Assembly: GCF_009848505.1 (NCBI RefSeq)
Contig: NZ_WWDL01000001.1
Location: 372,001 to 436,000, forward strand
Length of the DNA stretch: 64,000 bases
Direction of reading: 5' to 3'
From: Muricoccus harenae
GTDB lineage: Bacteria > Pseudomonadota > Alphaproteobacteria > Acetobacterales > Acetobacteraceae
Shown here: in pieces, positions 1 to 8,251 of the stretch
How the letters are laid out: every line of letters begins with the position of its first letter
Position numbering within the stretch: position 1 is the first letter of the stretch
Translations under genes and position numbers: made by a program
Notes under the pieces: model-generated
The model's database searches: none
What the model was told of the DNA's origin: nothing
The model's input: only the letters and a program-made list of their open reading frames with translations

Positions 1-324
1 GAGGCCCGTGCCATCAGCGCCCGCACGAAGGCCGCTCTCGCCGCCGCCAAGGCTCGTGGAGTCAGGTTAGGCGGGGTGCGTGAGGGGCAGCAGCTGCCAC
101 CCCCAGAGGCCGCTGCACGGGGTCGCGAGGCCGCCAGCGAGGCGCATCAGGCGAAGGCTGATAGGACGGCCAGCCGCTTAGTCAGGCGGATCGCGGAGTG
201 GACAGCGCAGGGGACCAGCCTCGCCGGGATCGCGAGGGCGCTGAACGAGGGCGGGGAGCCGTCTCCGCGTGGAGGTCGCTGGACCGCTACCGCCGTGAAG
301 CGCGCGCTGGAGCGAGTTAGTTGA
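1..324 (+). CDS. Serine recombinase (resolvase/invertase), C-terminal part; 5' end outside window
   Basis: The frame is already open at base 1 and ends at the TGA at 322-324, so about 107 C-terminal residues are visible. The first residues (EARAISARTKAALAAAKARG, then VRLGG) match the long helix that closes the catalytic domain of small serine recombinases. The last 50 residues contain a resolvase-type DNA-binding helix-turn-helix with IARALN, then PRGG and WTATAV. Such enzymes catalyse site-specific recombination through a serine in the N-terminal domain, which is off-window, so completeness cannot be judged. With the integrase at 4320-5909 it marks this end of the window as mobile DNA. Confidence 0.85.
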   Translation, partial: EARAISARTKAALAAAKARGVRLGGVREGQQLPPPEAAARGREAASEAHQAKADRTASRLVRRIAEWTAQGTSLAGIARALNEGGEPSPRGGRWTATAVKRALERVS

Positions 325-682
325 GAACGCTCGCAACTACGTTGCTGTTGGCATAGATCGAAACGATCTTGAGAGGGAGAAGTGTGTCTCTCCGCCATTC
401 GGCTTCGCCAGGTCGTTGATGGGGCGACCTGAGAGGGTAAGCTGCCGGGCGATCTCACAGGGCTTAGGGTTGGACCGGCAGAGGCCGCAGAGAGTTCGGG
501 GATCTATCCATCCCCTTCCTTGGGCTCAGGGTTGGCCCAGCAGAAGGACCAAGGGGCCGAGAGGCTGTACTGCTGGAGAGCTCCTAAGAGGGCATCTAAG
601 CGTCTATCAAGGGGACAGGCACCGAGAGAGGTATCAGGGAACACTTCTGGTGATCCGGCCGATTTGCTGCTAGGACGCCGGG
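325..682. other. Non-coding stretch between recombinase and polymerase-like gene
   Basis: About 360 bp with no convincing gene. Short overlapping frames exist on both strands but none has a recognisable protein or a good ribosome binding site. It holds an imperfect 17-bp direct repeat (460-476 and 522-538) and several GAGAGG-type words near 371, 430, 568 and 631. It probably contains the promoter of the gene at 683, and its repeats could be protein-binding sites. Confidence 0.4.
460..538. repeat. Imperfect 17-bp direct repeat pair
   Basis: GGGCTTAGGGTTGGACC at 460-476 and GGGCTCAGGGTTGGCCC at 522-538 match at 15 of 17 positions, with starts 62 bp apart. They lie 145-220 bp upstream of the polymerase-like gene. 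Spaced direct repeats beside a replication-type gene can be iterons, but two copies are too few to be sure. Confidence 0.35.
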
Positions 683-2107
683 ATGTCCTATCCCGGGATG
701 TTCTATCCTCAGTCGCCCGATGAGCTGACCACCCAAGCCCTTCGTGACGCCAAGCTGCTGCGCCTTTGCCAAACCCCACACAGTTCCGCCGCGCTGGCGC
801 TGATCGATGACTTGGCGGGGCGCATAGAGGGGCATGAGGCCCGCTCAGGAGCCCGCCAGAACGCGCGTCGAGAGGCCGGACGCCGTCGGCTTCATGGCGC
901 CGTAGGAGCTATCATCGGGGCAATGCTGGAGGCCTGGGCGAAGGCCGAAGCCCCCCAGGCCGTCTATCGTAGCTACGCCAAGGAGGGCTTCACAGGGGCC
1001 CCGGTCGGATCGCGGCCCTTCACCGCCACGATGGATGCTCTGGTGAGCTTGGGTCTAATCCATCGCGTCTCGGGCAAGAGGTTCGCTCAAGAGGGCTGGG
1101 AAGTGGGCGAGATGGTTTCCAAGGGCTGGGCGGCGCGGTTCTGGCCCACCGCCGAACTGGTGCACCTCGCCGTGAAACACGGGGTCGTGCCTGAGACGGT
1201 GCGAGACGACTTCCGCTTCGTCCCGCCCTCCGCGCCGCCCAAGGTGACGAAGCCTGTTGAGTTGCGACCCTTTGAACCCTGGGGCTGGGGCCGGGACCGC
1301 CCTCTACCTCGGACGGCGGCCTCAGAGGACGACCCACAGTTCCCGCAGCTCGTCACCGATGTGGACAAGCAGAACGCGTTCGCCGCGACGTTCATCGTGG
1401 AAGGCTGCACGCCACCGAGATGGCGCCGGGTGTTTCATGGGACGTGGGATCTGCATGGTCGGTGGTATGCAGCCGGGTCGGACGGCGCCTACCAGACACT
1501 CAAGCCGCACCAGCGGGCAGACCTCACAATCCAGGGCGAGCCGGTCGTTGAGTTGGACGTGAAGGCATCGCATCTGACGGCCTTGCGCGGTCTCTCAGGG
1601 CTCGGGGAAACGGCGGGCGATCCCTACTATGTTGAGGGGCTACCGCGCGATGTGGCGAAGCGATGGGTGTTGGAGACCTTGGGCAAGGGGCGTTCCGTCG
1701 AGCGGTGGGCTGCCGGCGCACCAGAGACGGTGAAGGCACATGACCCGAAGGCCGTGAAGACGGCGCTGTTGGCCTTGCATCCGTGCCTTGCGGACCCGGC
1801 GTCTGTTGTGCCGGTCGAGCTGCCGGCGCGGCTCGATGCGGCTCCGGCAGACCTCCTTTGGCACTATCTCGCCGCTAAGGAGGCCGAGGCCATGACTGAG
1901 GCCGTGCGAGCCCTGAGGCAGCTTGGTATCCTGGGTCTGCCGGTTCACGATAGTCTCATCGTTCCCGCTCGTGCTCATGGAGAAGCTCTGGAGGCCATGG
2001 TGGAGGCATTCCGCGACGTCTGCGGGATCGCTCCCCAGGTTGAGAGCAAGAAGCCTCTCAGAGGCACCGAGAACCCGTTAGAGGTCTCTGCAGGATCTCA
2101 ACCCTGA
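683..2107 (+). CDS. Putative single-subunit polymerase (T7 RNAP / family-A palm motifs) of a mobile element
   Basis: 474 residues, annotatable only through motifs. Residues 288-300 (PVVELDVKASHLT) resemble motif A with catalytic D292. Residues 322-333 (RDVAKRWVLETL) resemble motif B, closely matching the R-x-V-x-K-R-x-V spacing of T7 RNA polymerase. Residues 418-429 (GLPVHDSLIVPA) resemble motif C with H422-D423-S424, the HDS form typical of T7-like RNA polymerases rather than HDE of DNA polymerase I. The motif B tyrosine is replaced by glycine. The N-terminal 200 residues are unrecognised. AGGA lies 7 bp before the ATG at 683. A near-duplicated 15-bp unit encodes GMSYP/GMFYP at the start, so ATG 698 is an alternative. 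Function (replication, primer synthesis or transcription) is inferred from motifs; the family is not established. Confidence 0.6.
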   Translation: MSYPGMFYPQSPDELTTQALRDAKLLRLCQTPHSSAALALIDDLAGRIEGHEARSGARQNARREAGRRRLHGAVGAIIGAMLEAWAKAEAPQAVYRSYAKEGFTGAPVGSRPFTATMDALVSLGLIHRVSGKRFAQEGWEVGEMVSKGWAARFWPTAELVHLAVKHGVVPETVRDDFRFVPPSAPPKVTKPVELRPFEPWGWGRDRPLPRTAASEDDPQFPQLVTDVDKQNAFAATFIVEGCTPPRWRRVFHGTWDLHGRWYAAGSDGAYQTLKPHQRADLTIQGEPVVELDVKASHLTALRGLSGLGETAGDPYYVEGLPRDVAKRWVLETLGKGRSVERWAAGAPETVKAHDPKAVKTALLALHPCLADPASVVPVELPARLDAAPADLLWHYLAAKEAEAMTEAVRALRQLGILGLPVHDSLIVPARAHGEALEAMVEAFRDVCGIAPQVESKKPLRGTENPLEVSAGSQP

Positions 2108-2280
2108 AAGGGTTATCGATTTTGTAAGGCGGTCCTGCGCTGCCTTCCCTGCAGCTCTCGGGCGGTGTCTTGAGCTGAGATCGAGTTCTCGCCGTTCTGT
2201 CCCGATGCGATCAGTTAGGGTGAAAAACCGGATTCTTGCATCCAACTAAAGTGAGAAGGTCTCTTGTCTGCGAGGCGGCA

Positions 2281-3768
2281 TCACGGGGTTGGAGGCATCA
2301 GGTTCCCACGTATATCGTATAAAACTATCCCCGCCATGATCGCTCCGACCACGCATAGGAAGACGACGAACCACCCTAGAGGCCCGTCTAAGGCGAAGCC
2401 CAGAACAGTCGCCGTGCGGTGATTGAGCACCTCGCCTAGGACCTCATTATGCTCCAGTTCTCTGCGGACGTGTACGCTGACCGGCGAGGAAGCGCTTGGT
2501 TCAGAGTAATCGGGCGCGTAATGGGGCTGGAGCAAGCCAAGCAATACTGTAGAGCCCAGAGTCAAAGACCCAATAAGGGTCAATAAGCTCAACGTCCGGA
2601 GAGTGTATACGTCTATGTGACTATTGACGGGCAGCAGTGCTGTGAGCGAACCGAGCCCGGTGAGAAGGGCGCTCACCGCGAGCGCGACCTTGGCGTTTCT
2701 GCGCCCCGCAAAGTAGCGCCGCACCTTGTTTTTGTATGGATATGCAGGCATTTCCTCCCAGGTCGCCCGGGGCACCTTCACCCATTCCCACATCGTCGCT
2801 GATGAGGCGCGCGTATCCTCGCCCGAGGTTAATCCCGCCGGCGCCTCTGCCATACTACCTTCTAGAGCGGCAAGACGCGCGGCTAGTTCCTCTACCGTGC
2901 TGGCCTTCGCCTCCACAGCCTGCAGGCGCGCGCCGGCTGCCGTCACAGTTTCCCGTAAGCCCTCCACCGCTTTGAAGATGCGGTCCAGGCCACGCCGGTG
3001 CAATGAACGGTTTCGGGCCATGCAGAAGCGGTCCGCCCGATCCCAGTTGATCTGCTTGGGCAGCGGCGCGTCCGCTTTGCGTCCGATCCGTATCTCCATC
3101 TCGTGAAAAATCTGGTCTAGCGTCAGCACGGGATCGTCCCGCTCGACCCCGCGCTCCAGCACATCCACTAAGGCGCCAGTAAAGCGGGTGAGGGTCTCGT
3201 CCGGCGGCGCTAGCGCCTTCATGTCGCCAGGTGCGGCCGCGATCCCATAGGTGCCTTCCACATCGATGGCCGGGCGCAGAGCCCCTTCCGCCTCAGCCTC
3301 CGACATTCCGCCCTCGAAGGCGCGGCCGCTATAGCAGCAGTCCAGGATCAGCACCCGTTTGCGCGCGCGGGAGGCGCGCATGGCCTGCTTCACCTGGGTG
3401 ATTGATACGCCGTTGAAGCTCTTGTTGTCGCGCGTTGTGTGGCCCACGGCCAAGTAGAGTGGTGAGTTGGCGTCGCCGTAGAGTCCGTGTCCGGCATAGT
3501 AGACAATCAGCGTGTCGCTGGCCTGTCGAGCCGCCTCCGCGATGCCGTTCAGAGCATCGCTGGCCTCCGCTCGGTCCAGCAGCACGACGATGCTATCTCG
3601 CGGCAGGCCCACGATATCCGGGTCCGCGAACAGGCGCGCAAGGTACAGGATGTTCTGCTCGACCTGCGGCAGAGCGGGAAGTCCCACCTCATCGCGTGGG
3701 CAGCGGCTCGTGCCGAATAAGACTACCCGCGTGACCGGGCCATAGGACAGGTCAGCTGGGTAGGTCAT
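2281..3768 (-). CDS. Caspase-family (C14-like) protease with C-terminal transmembrane effector region
   Basis: 495 residues. Residues 14-255 form a caspase/metacaspase-like domain: catalytic His94 in YYAGHG and Cys145 in LDCCYSG (the D-x-C-x-S-G pattern). A probable coiled coil spans 260-305. Three hydrophobic segments follow at about 359-380, 393-413 and 463-485, suggesting membrane anchoring. It starts one base after the stop of the small gene at 3770-4117, so the two are almost certainly co-translated. Caspase proteins paired with small EACC1 proteins are predicted bacterial conflict/immune effectors (work of the Aravind group). Cleavage of a cellular target or membrane damage on activation is inference. 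No sensor NTPase is seen beside it. Confidence 0.82.
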   Translation of the reverse strand: MTYPADLSYGPVTRVVLFGTSRCPRDEVGLPALPQVEQNILYLARLFADPDIVGLPRDSIVVLLDRAEASDALNGIAEAARQASDTLIVYYAGHGLYGDANSPLYLAVGHTTRDNKSFNGVSITQVKQAMRASRARKRVLILDCCYSGRAFEGGMSEAEAEGALRPAIDVEGTYGIAAAPGDMKALAPPDETLTRFTGALVDVLERGVERDDPVLTLDQIFHEMEIRIGRKADAPLPKQINWDRADRFCMARNRSLHRRGLDRIFKAVEGLRETVTAAGARLQAVEAKASTVEELAARLAALEGSMAEAPAGLTSGEDTRASSATMWEWVKVPRATWEEMPAYPYKNKVRRYFAGRRNAKVALAVSALLTGLGSLTALLPVNSHIDVYTLRTLSLLTLIGSLTLGSTVLLGLLQPHYAPDYSEPSASSPVSVHVRRELEHNEVLGEVLNHRTATVLGFALDGPLGWFVVFLCVVGAIMAGIVLYDIRGNLMPPTP

Positions 3769-3769
3769 G

Positions 3770-4117
3770 TCAGGACTTCGCCAAACGCTCCGCCTGGGAA
3801 ACGAGTTCGTCGATCGAGGCTGGATTGCGGCTGTCGATAGTAACTGTACGGTCTCCCGCTTTGACTGTGATCGTCACGGCTGGGGTTCTTGCTTCGATAT
3901 AGCGATGAATGCTGCGCACGAGTTCAACCACAGCCGGTCCGGCCAGGATCACTGTCAGCAGCGCCAGCAACTCGGGGCCCTGGTCGCCGGGACCGGGCAG
4001 CTTCTCCCCCTGGCGCAGATCTTCGACGCCCCGAATACGGGCCTCGTGAAGCCAGTCTCGCAGTTCCGCCGTCTCGGCTACTGCTCCCGCGCCGGCCACA
4101 TCAATTGCGATCTCCAT
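3770..4117 (-). CDS. EACC1-like small adaptor of caspase effector module
   Basis: 115 residues from ATG 4117, chosen because GAGGAG lies 6 bp upstream; an in-frame ATG at 4144 lacks such a site. The layout fits the effector-associated constant component 1 family: an N-terminal beta strand (MEIAID), an ELRDWL helix, a glycine/proline-rich middle (PGPGDQG), an alanine/leucine-rich amphipathic helix near residues 50-75, then two strands (VTITVKAG, RTVTID) and a short final helix. Its TGA is one base from the ATG of the caspase gene. In predicted conflict systems EACC1 proteins sit next to variable effectors such as caspases and trypsins and are thought to link them to activation. The family call is from pattern recognition. 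Confidence 0.68.
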   Translation of the reverse strand: MEIAIDVAGAGAVAETAELRDWLHEARIRGVEDLRQGEKLPGPGDQGPELLALLTVILAGPAVVELVRSIHRYIEARTPAVTITVKAGDRTVTIDSRNPASIDELVSQAERLAKS

Positions 4118-4319
4118 ACTGGGCTCCTCAGGCACCAATGTCATGCAGTCCCGAACGGTAGCGCAGCGGCGGCGGTAGGAGTAGGGGCGTGTGAGAACTC
4201 CCCCACGGACGGCAACCCAGGCAAGGCGTGTTGGTCAGATGGCTGCGACCGGTGGCTCGCGACCAGTCCTGCCTGGAACCACAGTTGCTACTTAGCGGCT
4301 GACGTCAGGGCAGCGCGTC

Positions 4320-5909
4320 TCAGGCGGCTCGCCTCATGCGCTTGACGGGACGCGCAGCGGGGGCGAGCCGCACAACTGGAGGACGCTGGTCTTGCGTCCC
4401 CAGCAGCGCAGCCCGCACTTCGGGCACCAATCCATGTTCCCACATGATTGACACGGCTCGTCTCAGGTTCTGCTCCAAGGCGCCGGGCGCATACACCTTG
4501 AGGGCCAGAGACCGCTCGGCGTGCCCCATCAGGGCGCCCATCAACGTTGGATCGATGCCACTCTGACCTGACTGCATTGCGTCACGCAGGGCTGCCGCGA
4601 AGGAGCGTCGGAAGGAGTGGAAGTCCACCCCGATTACATCATCGCCGATGATCCGACCCCGGGCCTGCCCGAAGCGGTGGGAGAGGGTCTTCCCGCGTCG
4701 TGGGTCAGGTCCTAGGGCCGGGAGATCTGGCCAGAGTGGTGCGCCTGGGGAGCGGTCCTCCAGGGATGCTAGACGCCGCGCCATGACCTTCTGAGCGTAG
4801 TCGCAGAGGGGCACGACACGCACGGCGTTCTTGGTCTTCCCGCTTCCCACGCGAAGAGACATGCCATCGTCCACCAAGTCTCCCACCCGGAGGCCCGCTA
4901 ACTCGTTCGCGCGGCAGCCCGTGAGGAGGGCCAAGCGCACTGCATCCCACAAGGCTGGAGCGTAGCCACCTCCCCGAGGGGCCCAGTCCTCGCCGCGTGC
5001 GCGAATGAGCTTCAACAGTTCCTCTGTCGTGTAGGGGCGCTTGCTGCGGTCGTTCTCGTCGTCGGACGTTGGACGATGGCCCCGATTGGACCCAGCCATC
5101 TGGTCGTCCCAGGGGTTGCCTTCACCGAAGCCTCGGCGGCGGACCCAGCGCCACAGACCCATGAACGACGACACCTCGCGGTGGATCGTGGCGTCCGAAA
5201 CGTGGCGGCCAGTCTTGGCGCTGACCGTGGCGCGGCGCCAAGCGACGTAGTCACCCGCGAGACGGCGCGTGACGTCCGACGGCATGACGGCCTCTGAGAC
5301 TGGGAAGCGGCTGGGGTCCTGCAATCGTAGGAAGTCAGCCAGGAGACGTATGGCTGCCCGGTGGCCTTCGATAGTTTGGCGTTTGATCTTCCCAGCGCGC
5401 TCCACTTCCGTGAGCCATCGGTCACGGGCGTCGGCCAGAGACAGACCCGCGTCTCCCACCATAGCGAGGTAGCGGAGGGCTGCGCTGCTGCCTTCAGTGC
5501 GCTCAAGCTCGCGGAACTCTTCGACCACCTCCTGATGGATGTCGTCACGTGCTGAGAGCGTCTCGACCTCGCCGTCTCCCTCATCGATCACAAGGTAGGG
5601 CTTGTCGCTGGCCAGCCGCAGGCGTTCGCGCTGTTCCTCGGCGCGCTTGGCCCACGGCGGCATCCAGGCCGTCGTGAGACGAGGTAGACGGGCGGCTTCA
5701 AGCTTCTGGTCAACCTCGGCGCGCAGCGCTGCAATGGCGGCAGGTAGCCTCTGTAGGGCTTGACCGCGATCACTCGTGTTAAGTGTGCGGACCCTCTCTC
5801 GGCACTGCCCGCTAGGCGTCCCGTAGGCTCGCCCAACGTCAACCCACCGGGCCTTGGGGATGATCAACCGAGCGAAGTACGCGTTGCCGCGCCGAAGGGG
5901 CTTCTTCAT
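4320..5909 (-). CDS. Tyrosine-type site-specific integrase
   Basis: 529 residues from ATG 5909 (MKKPLRRG); the frame extends further upstream but would run into the tRNA. An arm-binding-like N-terminus is followed by a core-binding domain at about 155-275 and a catalytic domain at 290-490. Catalytic residues are visible: R333 in TGCRANELAGL, K358, H431-x-x-R434 in FHSFRR, H463 in MGHAERS and nucleophile Y473 in VYAPG. It cuts and rejoins DNA through a 3'-phosphotyrosine link to insert or excise an element. The gene starts 127 bp from the 3' end of tRNA-Leu and reads away from it, the usual arrangement for a tRNA-targeting island integrase. The long N-terminal extension is unassigned. Confidence 0.92.
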   Translation of the reverse strand: MKKPLRRGNAYFARLIIPKARWVDVGRAYGTPSGQCRERVRTLNTSDRGQALQRLPAAIAALRAEVDQKLEAARLPRLTTAWMPPWAKRAEEQRERLRLASDKPYLVIDEGDGEVETLSARDDIHQEVVEEFRELERTEGSSAALRYLAMVGDAGLSLADARDRWLTEVERAGKIKRQTIEGHRAAIRLLADFLRLQDPSRFPVSEAVMPSDVTRRLAGDYVAWRRATVSAKTGRHVSDATIHREVSSFMGLWRWVRRRGFGEGNPWDDQMAGSNRGHRPTSDDENDRSKRPYTTEELLKLIRARGEDWAPRGGGYAPALWDAVRLALLTGCRANELAGLRVGDLVDDGMSLRVGSGKTKNAVRVVPLCDYAQKVMARRLASLEDRSPGAPLWPDLPALGPDPRRGKTLSHRFGQARGRIIGDDVIGVDFHSFRRSFAAALRDAMQSGQSGIDPTLMGALMGHAERSLALKVYAPGALEQNLRRAVSIMWEHGLVPEVRAALLGTQDQRPPVVRLAPAARPVKRMRRAA

Positions 5910-5950
5910 GGAGTCGAGAATGCCTGAAGATGCCGTAGCGTTCCACAGTC

Positions 5951-6035
5951 TGTACCGCACGCAGTGTACCGCAGCGTGGCGCTGCCTTGCGGCACATTCC
6001 GCATAAGCTGCGGAAAATTCTGGCGAATTCTGAGG
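5951..6035. other. Putative attachment/recombination region next to tRNA-Leu
   Basis: Between the integrase start and the tRNA 3' end are a direct repeat TGTACCGCA (5951-5959, 5965-5973), an inverted repeat TTCCGCA/TGCGGAA (5997-6003, 6009-6015) and a direct repeat AATTCTG (6016-6022, 6026-6032). Clustered short repeats here fit integrase arm or excisionase sites and the integrase promoter. Assignment as an att region rests on position and repeats only. Confidence 0.4.
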
Positions 6036-6121
6036 TGGTCCCCCCTGCCGGATTCGAACCGGCACACCCCAACGGGTGAGCGATTTTAAGTCGCCTGCGT
6101 CTACCGTTCCGCCAAGGGGGG
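6036..6121 (-). tRNA. tRNA-Leu (anticodon UAA)
   Basis: An 86-nt cloverleaf on the minus strand. Acceptor stem CCCCCCT (6121-6115) pairs with AGGGGGG (6046-6040), followed by discriminator A and an encoded CCA (6038-6036). The D arm has TGGCGGAA and GGTAGACGC. The anticodon loop CTTAAAA gives anticodon TAA. A long variable arm and the T-loop GGTTCGAATCC are present, as expected for a class II leucine tRNA. Its 3' half is intact, consistent with an island insertion that rebuilt the tRNA end. Confidence 0.95.
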
Positions 6122-6155
6122 ACGCGGGCGCAGCATAGCGCGCTGCCGCGCCGCG

Positions 6156-8207
6156 TCACGCCGCGGACTGCACGGCCTCCTGGGCATCGGTAATGGCCTC
6201 GATCACCATCCGCTCCGTCAGGATCTGCGGCAGCACCACGGGTGCGCCACCACGGGCGGGATAGAAGAGGTAGAGCGGCACGCCTTCCCGCCCCTGGGCG
6301 CGCAAAAGGGCGGTGATGGCGGGGTCGCCTCGCGTCCAGTCACCTGTCAGCAACGCCACCCCCTCGCGCGCGAATGCGGCGCGCACGGCCTCGGCCTCCA
6401 GCGCCACGCGCTCATTGACGCGGCAGGTGATGCACCAGGCGGCGGTGAGATTGACGAAGACCGGGCGGCCCTCGGCGCGGAGGGCGGCGAGCCGGGCCTC
6501 CGACCAAGCCTCGCCGGCCACCTCGGCCCGGGCTGCTGGGGGCGCGGCCACATCGACGCGCGGCAGCAACGCCAGCGCCGCCAGCAGCGCGACCAGGGCG
6601 ACGCCACCCCCCAGCCGGAGCCCCCGCCCGGCGGATTGCGCGACGCCCAGCGCCCAGCCGGCGAAGCCCACCAACAACGCGCCCGCCAGCAGCCAGACCA
6701 GCCCGTCCGGCCCAGACTGCACCGTCACCACCCAGGCGAGCCAGGCGGCCGCGCCATACATGGGGAAGGCCAGGGCCTGCCGCAGCCGCTCCATCCAGGC
6801 GCCGGGCCTGGGCAACAGGCGCGCAAGTGCGGGAAAGGCGCCCAGCGTGGCATGAGGCAGAGCCATGCCCAGGCCCATGGCGCCGAACACGGCAAGCGCG
6901 GCGAGGGGCGGCATCGCCAGGGCCGCGCCCAGCGCCGCCGCCATGAAAGGGGCGGTGCAGGGCGTCGCCACGGCCACCGCCAGGACACCGATGCCCAGGC
7001 TTCCCCAGCGCCCCGCACCCATAGTGGGGCCACCCACCGCATAGACGCCGGAGAGGTTCAGCCCCACCGCCAGCATCAGCCAGGCCATGGCCGCCACGAA
7101 GACCGGCGAGGTGAACTGGAACCCCCATCCCGCCGCCATGCCCAGTGCGCGCAGTGCCACCAGCGCCCCACCGATCGCGAGGAAGGCCAGCACCACCCCG
7201 CCGACATAGGCCAGCGCCTCCCCCCGCACGGCGGCACGCGAGGCGCCGGAAAGCCGCGCCAGCGCCATGGCCTTCATGGCCAGCACGGGGAAGACGCAGG
7301 GCATCAGGTTCAGGATCAGCCCACCCAGCACCGCCCAGAGCACCACCTGCCAAAGCGGCAGCCCGGCGCGGGCGGCCGGCATGGCGCCAGGCTCGGCCGA
7401 GAGGACGTAGGCGCTGCGCACACCAGCCGCGTCGGTAATCGCCACCACGCCGGAGATGGCCGGCGGCAGGGGCGCGGTGCCACGCGTCAGCGACAGCACC
7501 AGTGCCCCGTCCCGCAGCGCGAAGGCCTGTGGGGCCGTGTTGTCCAGCACCCCGGGCGCCTCGGGGAAGAAGAAGGCCTCCTTCACCGCACCCGGCTTCA
7601 GATCGGCGCCGGCGATCTCGATGGCGCCGCGCGGGCCCTCGAAGCCCAGCGTTGCGGCGAACAGGGAGGGGCGGGGAAGGGCGGCCTCGGCCTGGCGGAA
7701 AATGTCGGCGACGGCCGGATCGGGGCGTGGCGCGGCCTCCACCGGCAGGTCCAGGCGGAAGGCGCCTTCCTCGGGGATGCAGACCTGCTCGCAGACCAGC
7801 CAGCGGGCCGTGCCCTCGATGGTATAGAGGCGGCCGGGTTCCAGCCCGGCCGGCGGCGTCAAGGTCAGCGGGAAGACCGCCTCGCCGAGATAGCCGAAAT
7901 TCACCAGCGGGCCGTAGGGAATGCGCAGCGGCGCCGGGAAGGCCATCGGCTCGGCCTGCCCGCCATCTGGCAGGGTGAGATCGAGCGAGGGAGCCTCCCC
8001 CGCATCGCCCGGATTGGTCCAGTAGGTGTGCCAGCCCGGTGCCAGAACCTGCCGCAGCGCGAGGCGGAAAGGCTGGCCCGGAGCCACCGCCCCGACCTGT
8101 GCGACCAGCGTCACCCGGGCACGCGGCGACTCCACGGCCTCGCTCTCCACCGCATTGGCGGCGAAGGGCGCGAGCAGGATCGCCAGCAGGAAGGCCAGGG
8201 CGCGCAT
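6156..8207 (-). CDS. dsbD: Protein-disulfide reductase DsbD family
   Basis: 683 residues. The start at 8207 places a clean signal peptide (MRALAFLLAILLAPFAANA) at the N-terminus; an ATG at 8243 is also possible. A periplasmic DsbC-like alpha domain carries CEQVC. The central multi-span domain (about 290-550) carries the two expected membrane cysteines, in NLMPCVFPVL and VATPCTAPF. A C-terminal thioredoxin fold carries CITC at about 592-595. DsbD takes electrons from cytoplasmic thioredoxin and passes them by cysteine relay to periplasmic partners, often for cytochrome c maturation. All three cysteine pairs are present, so it should be active. It lies downstream of the tRNA on the same strand. 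Confidence 0.93.
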   Translation of the reverse strand: MRALAFLLAILLAPFAANAVESEAVESPRARVTLVAQVGAVAPGQPFRLALRQVLAPGWHTYWTNPGDAGEAPSLDLTLPDGGQAEPMAFPAPLRIPYGPLVNFGYLGEAVFPLTLTPPAGLEPGRLYTIEGTARWLVCEQVCIPEEGAFRLDLPVEAAPRPDPAVADIFRQAEAALPRPSLFAATLGFEGPRGAIEIAGADLKPGAVKEAFFFPEAPGVLDNTAPQAFALRDGALVLSLTRGTAPLPPAISGVVAITDAAGVRSAYVLSAEPGAMPAARAGLPLWQVVLWAVLGGLILNLMPCVFPVLAMKAMALARLSGASRAAVRGEALAYVGGVVLAFLAIGGALVALRALGMAAGWGFQFTSPVFVAAMAWLMLAVGLNLSGVYAVGGPTMGAGRWGSLGIGVLAVAVATPCTAPFMAAALGAALAMPPLAALAVFGAMGLGMALPHATLGAFPALARLLPRPGAWMERLRQALAFPMYGAAAWLAWVVTVQSGPDGLVWLLAGALLVGFAGWALGVAQSAGRGLRLGGGVALVALLAALALLPRVDVAAPPAARAEVAGEAWSEARLAALRAEGRPVFVNLTAAWCITCRVNERVALEAEAVRAAFAREGVALLTGDWTRGDPAITALLRAQGREGVPLYLFYPARGGAPVVLPQILTERMVIEAITDAQEAVQSAA

Positions 8208-8251
8208 GGGCGGGGCATAGGACCGAAGCGCCATGCCCCGCAACTCATGCC

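Noticed and set aside
3770-4144. Longer start at 4144 for the EACC1-like gene
   Set aside because: The ATG at 4117 has a clear GAGGAG ribosome site and starts at the expected first strand of the domain.
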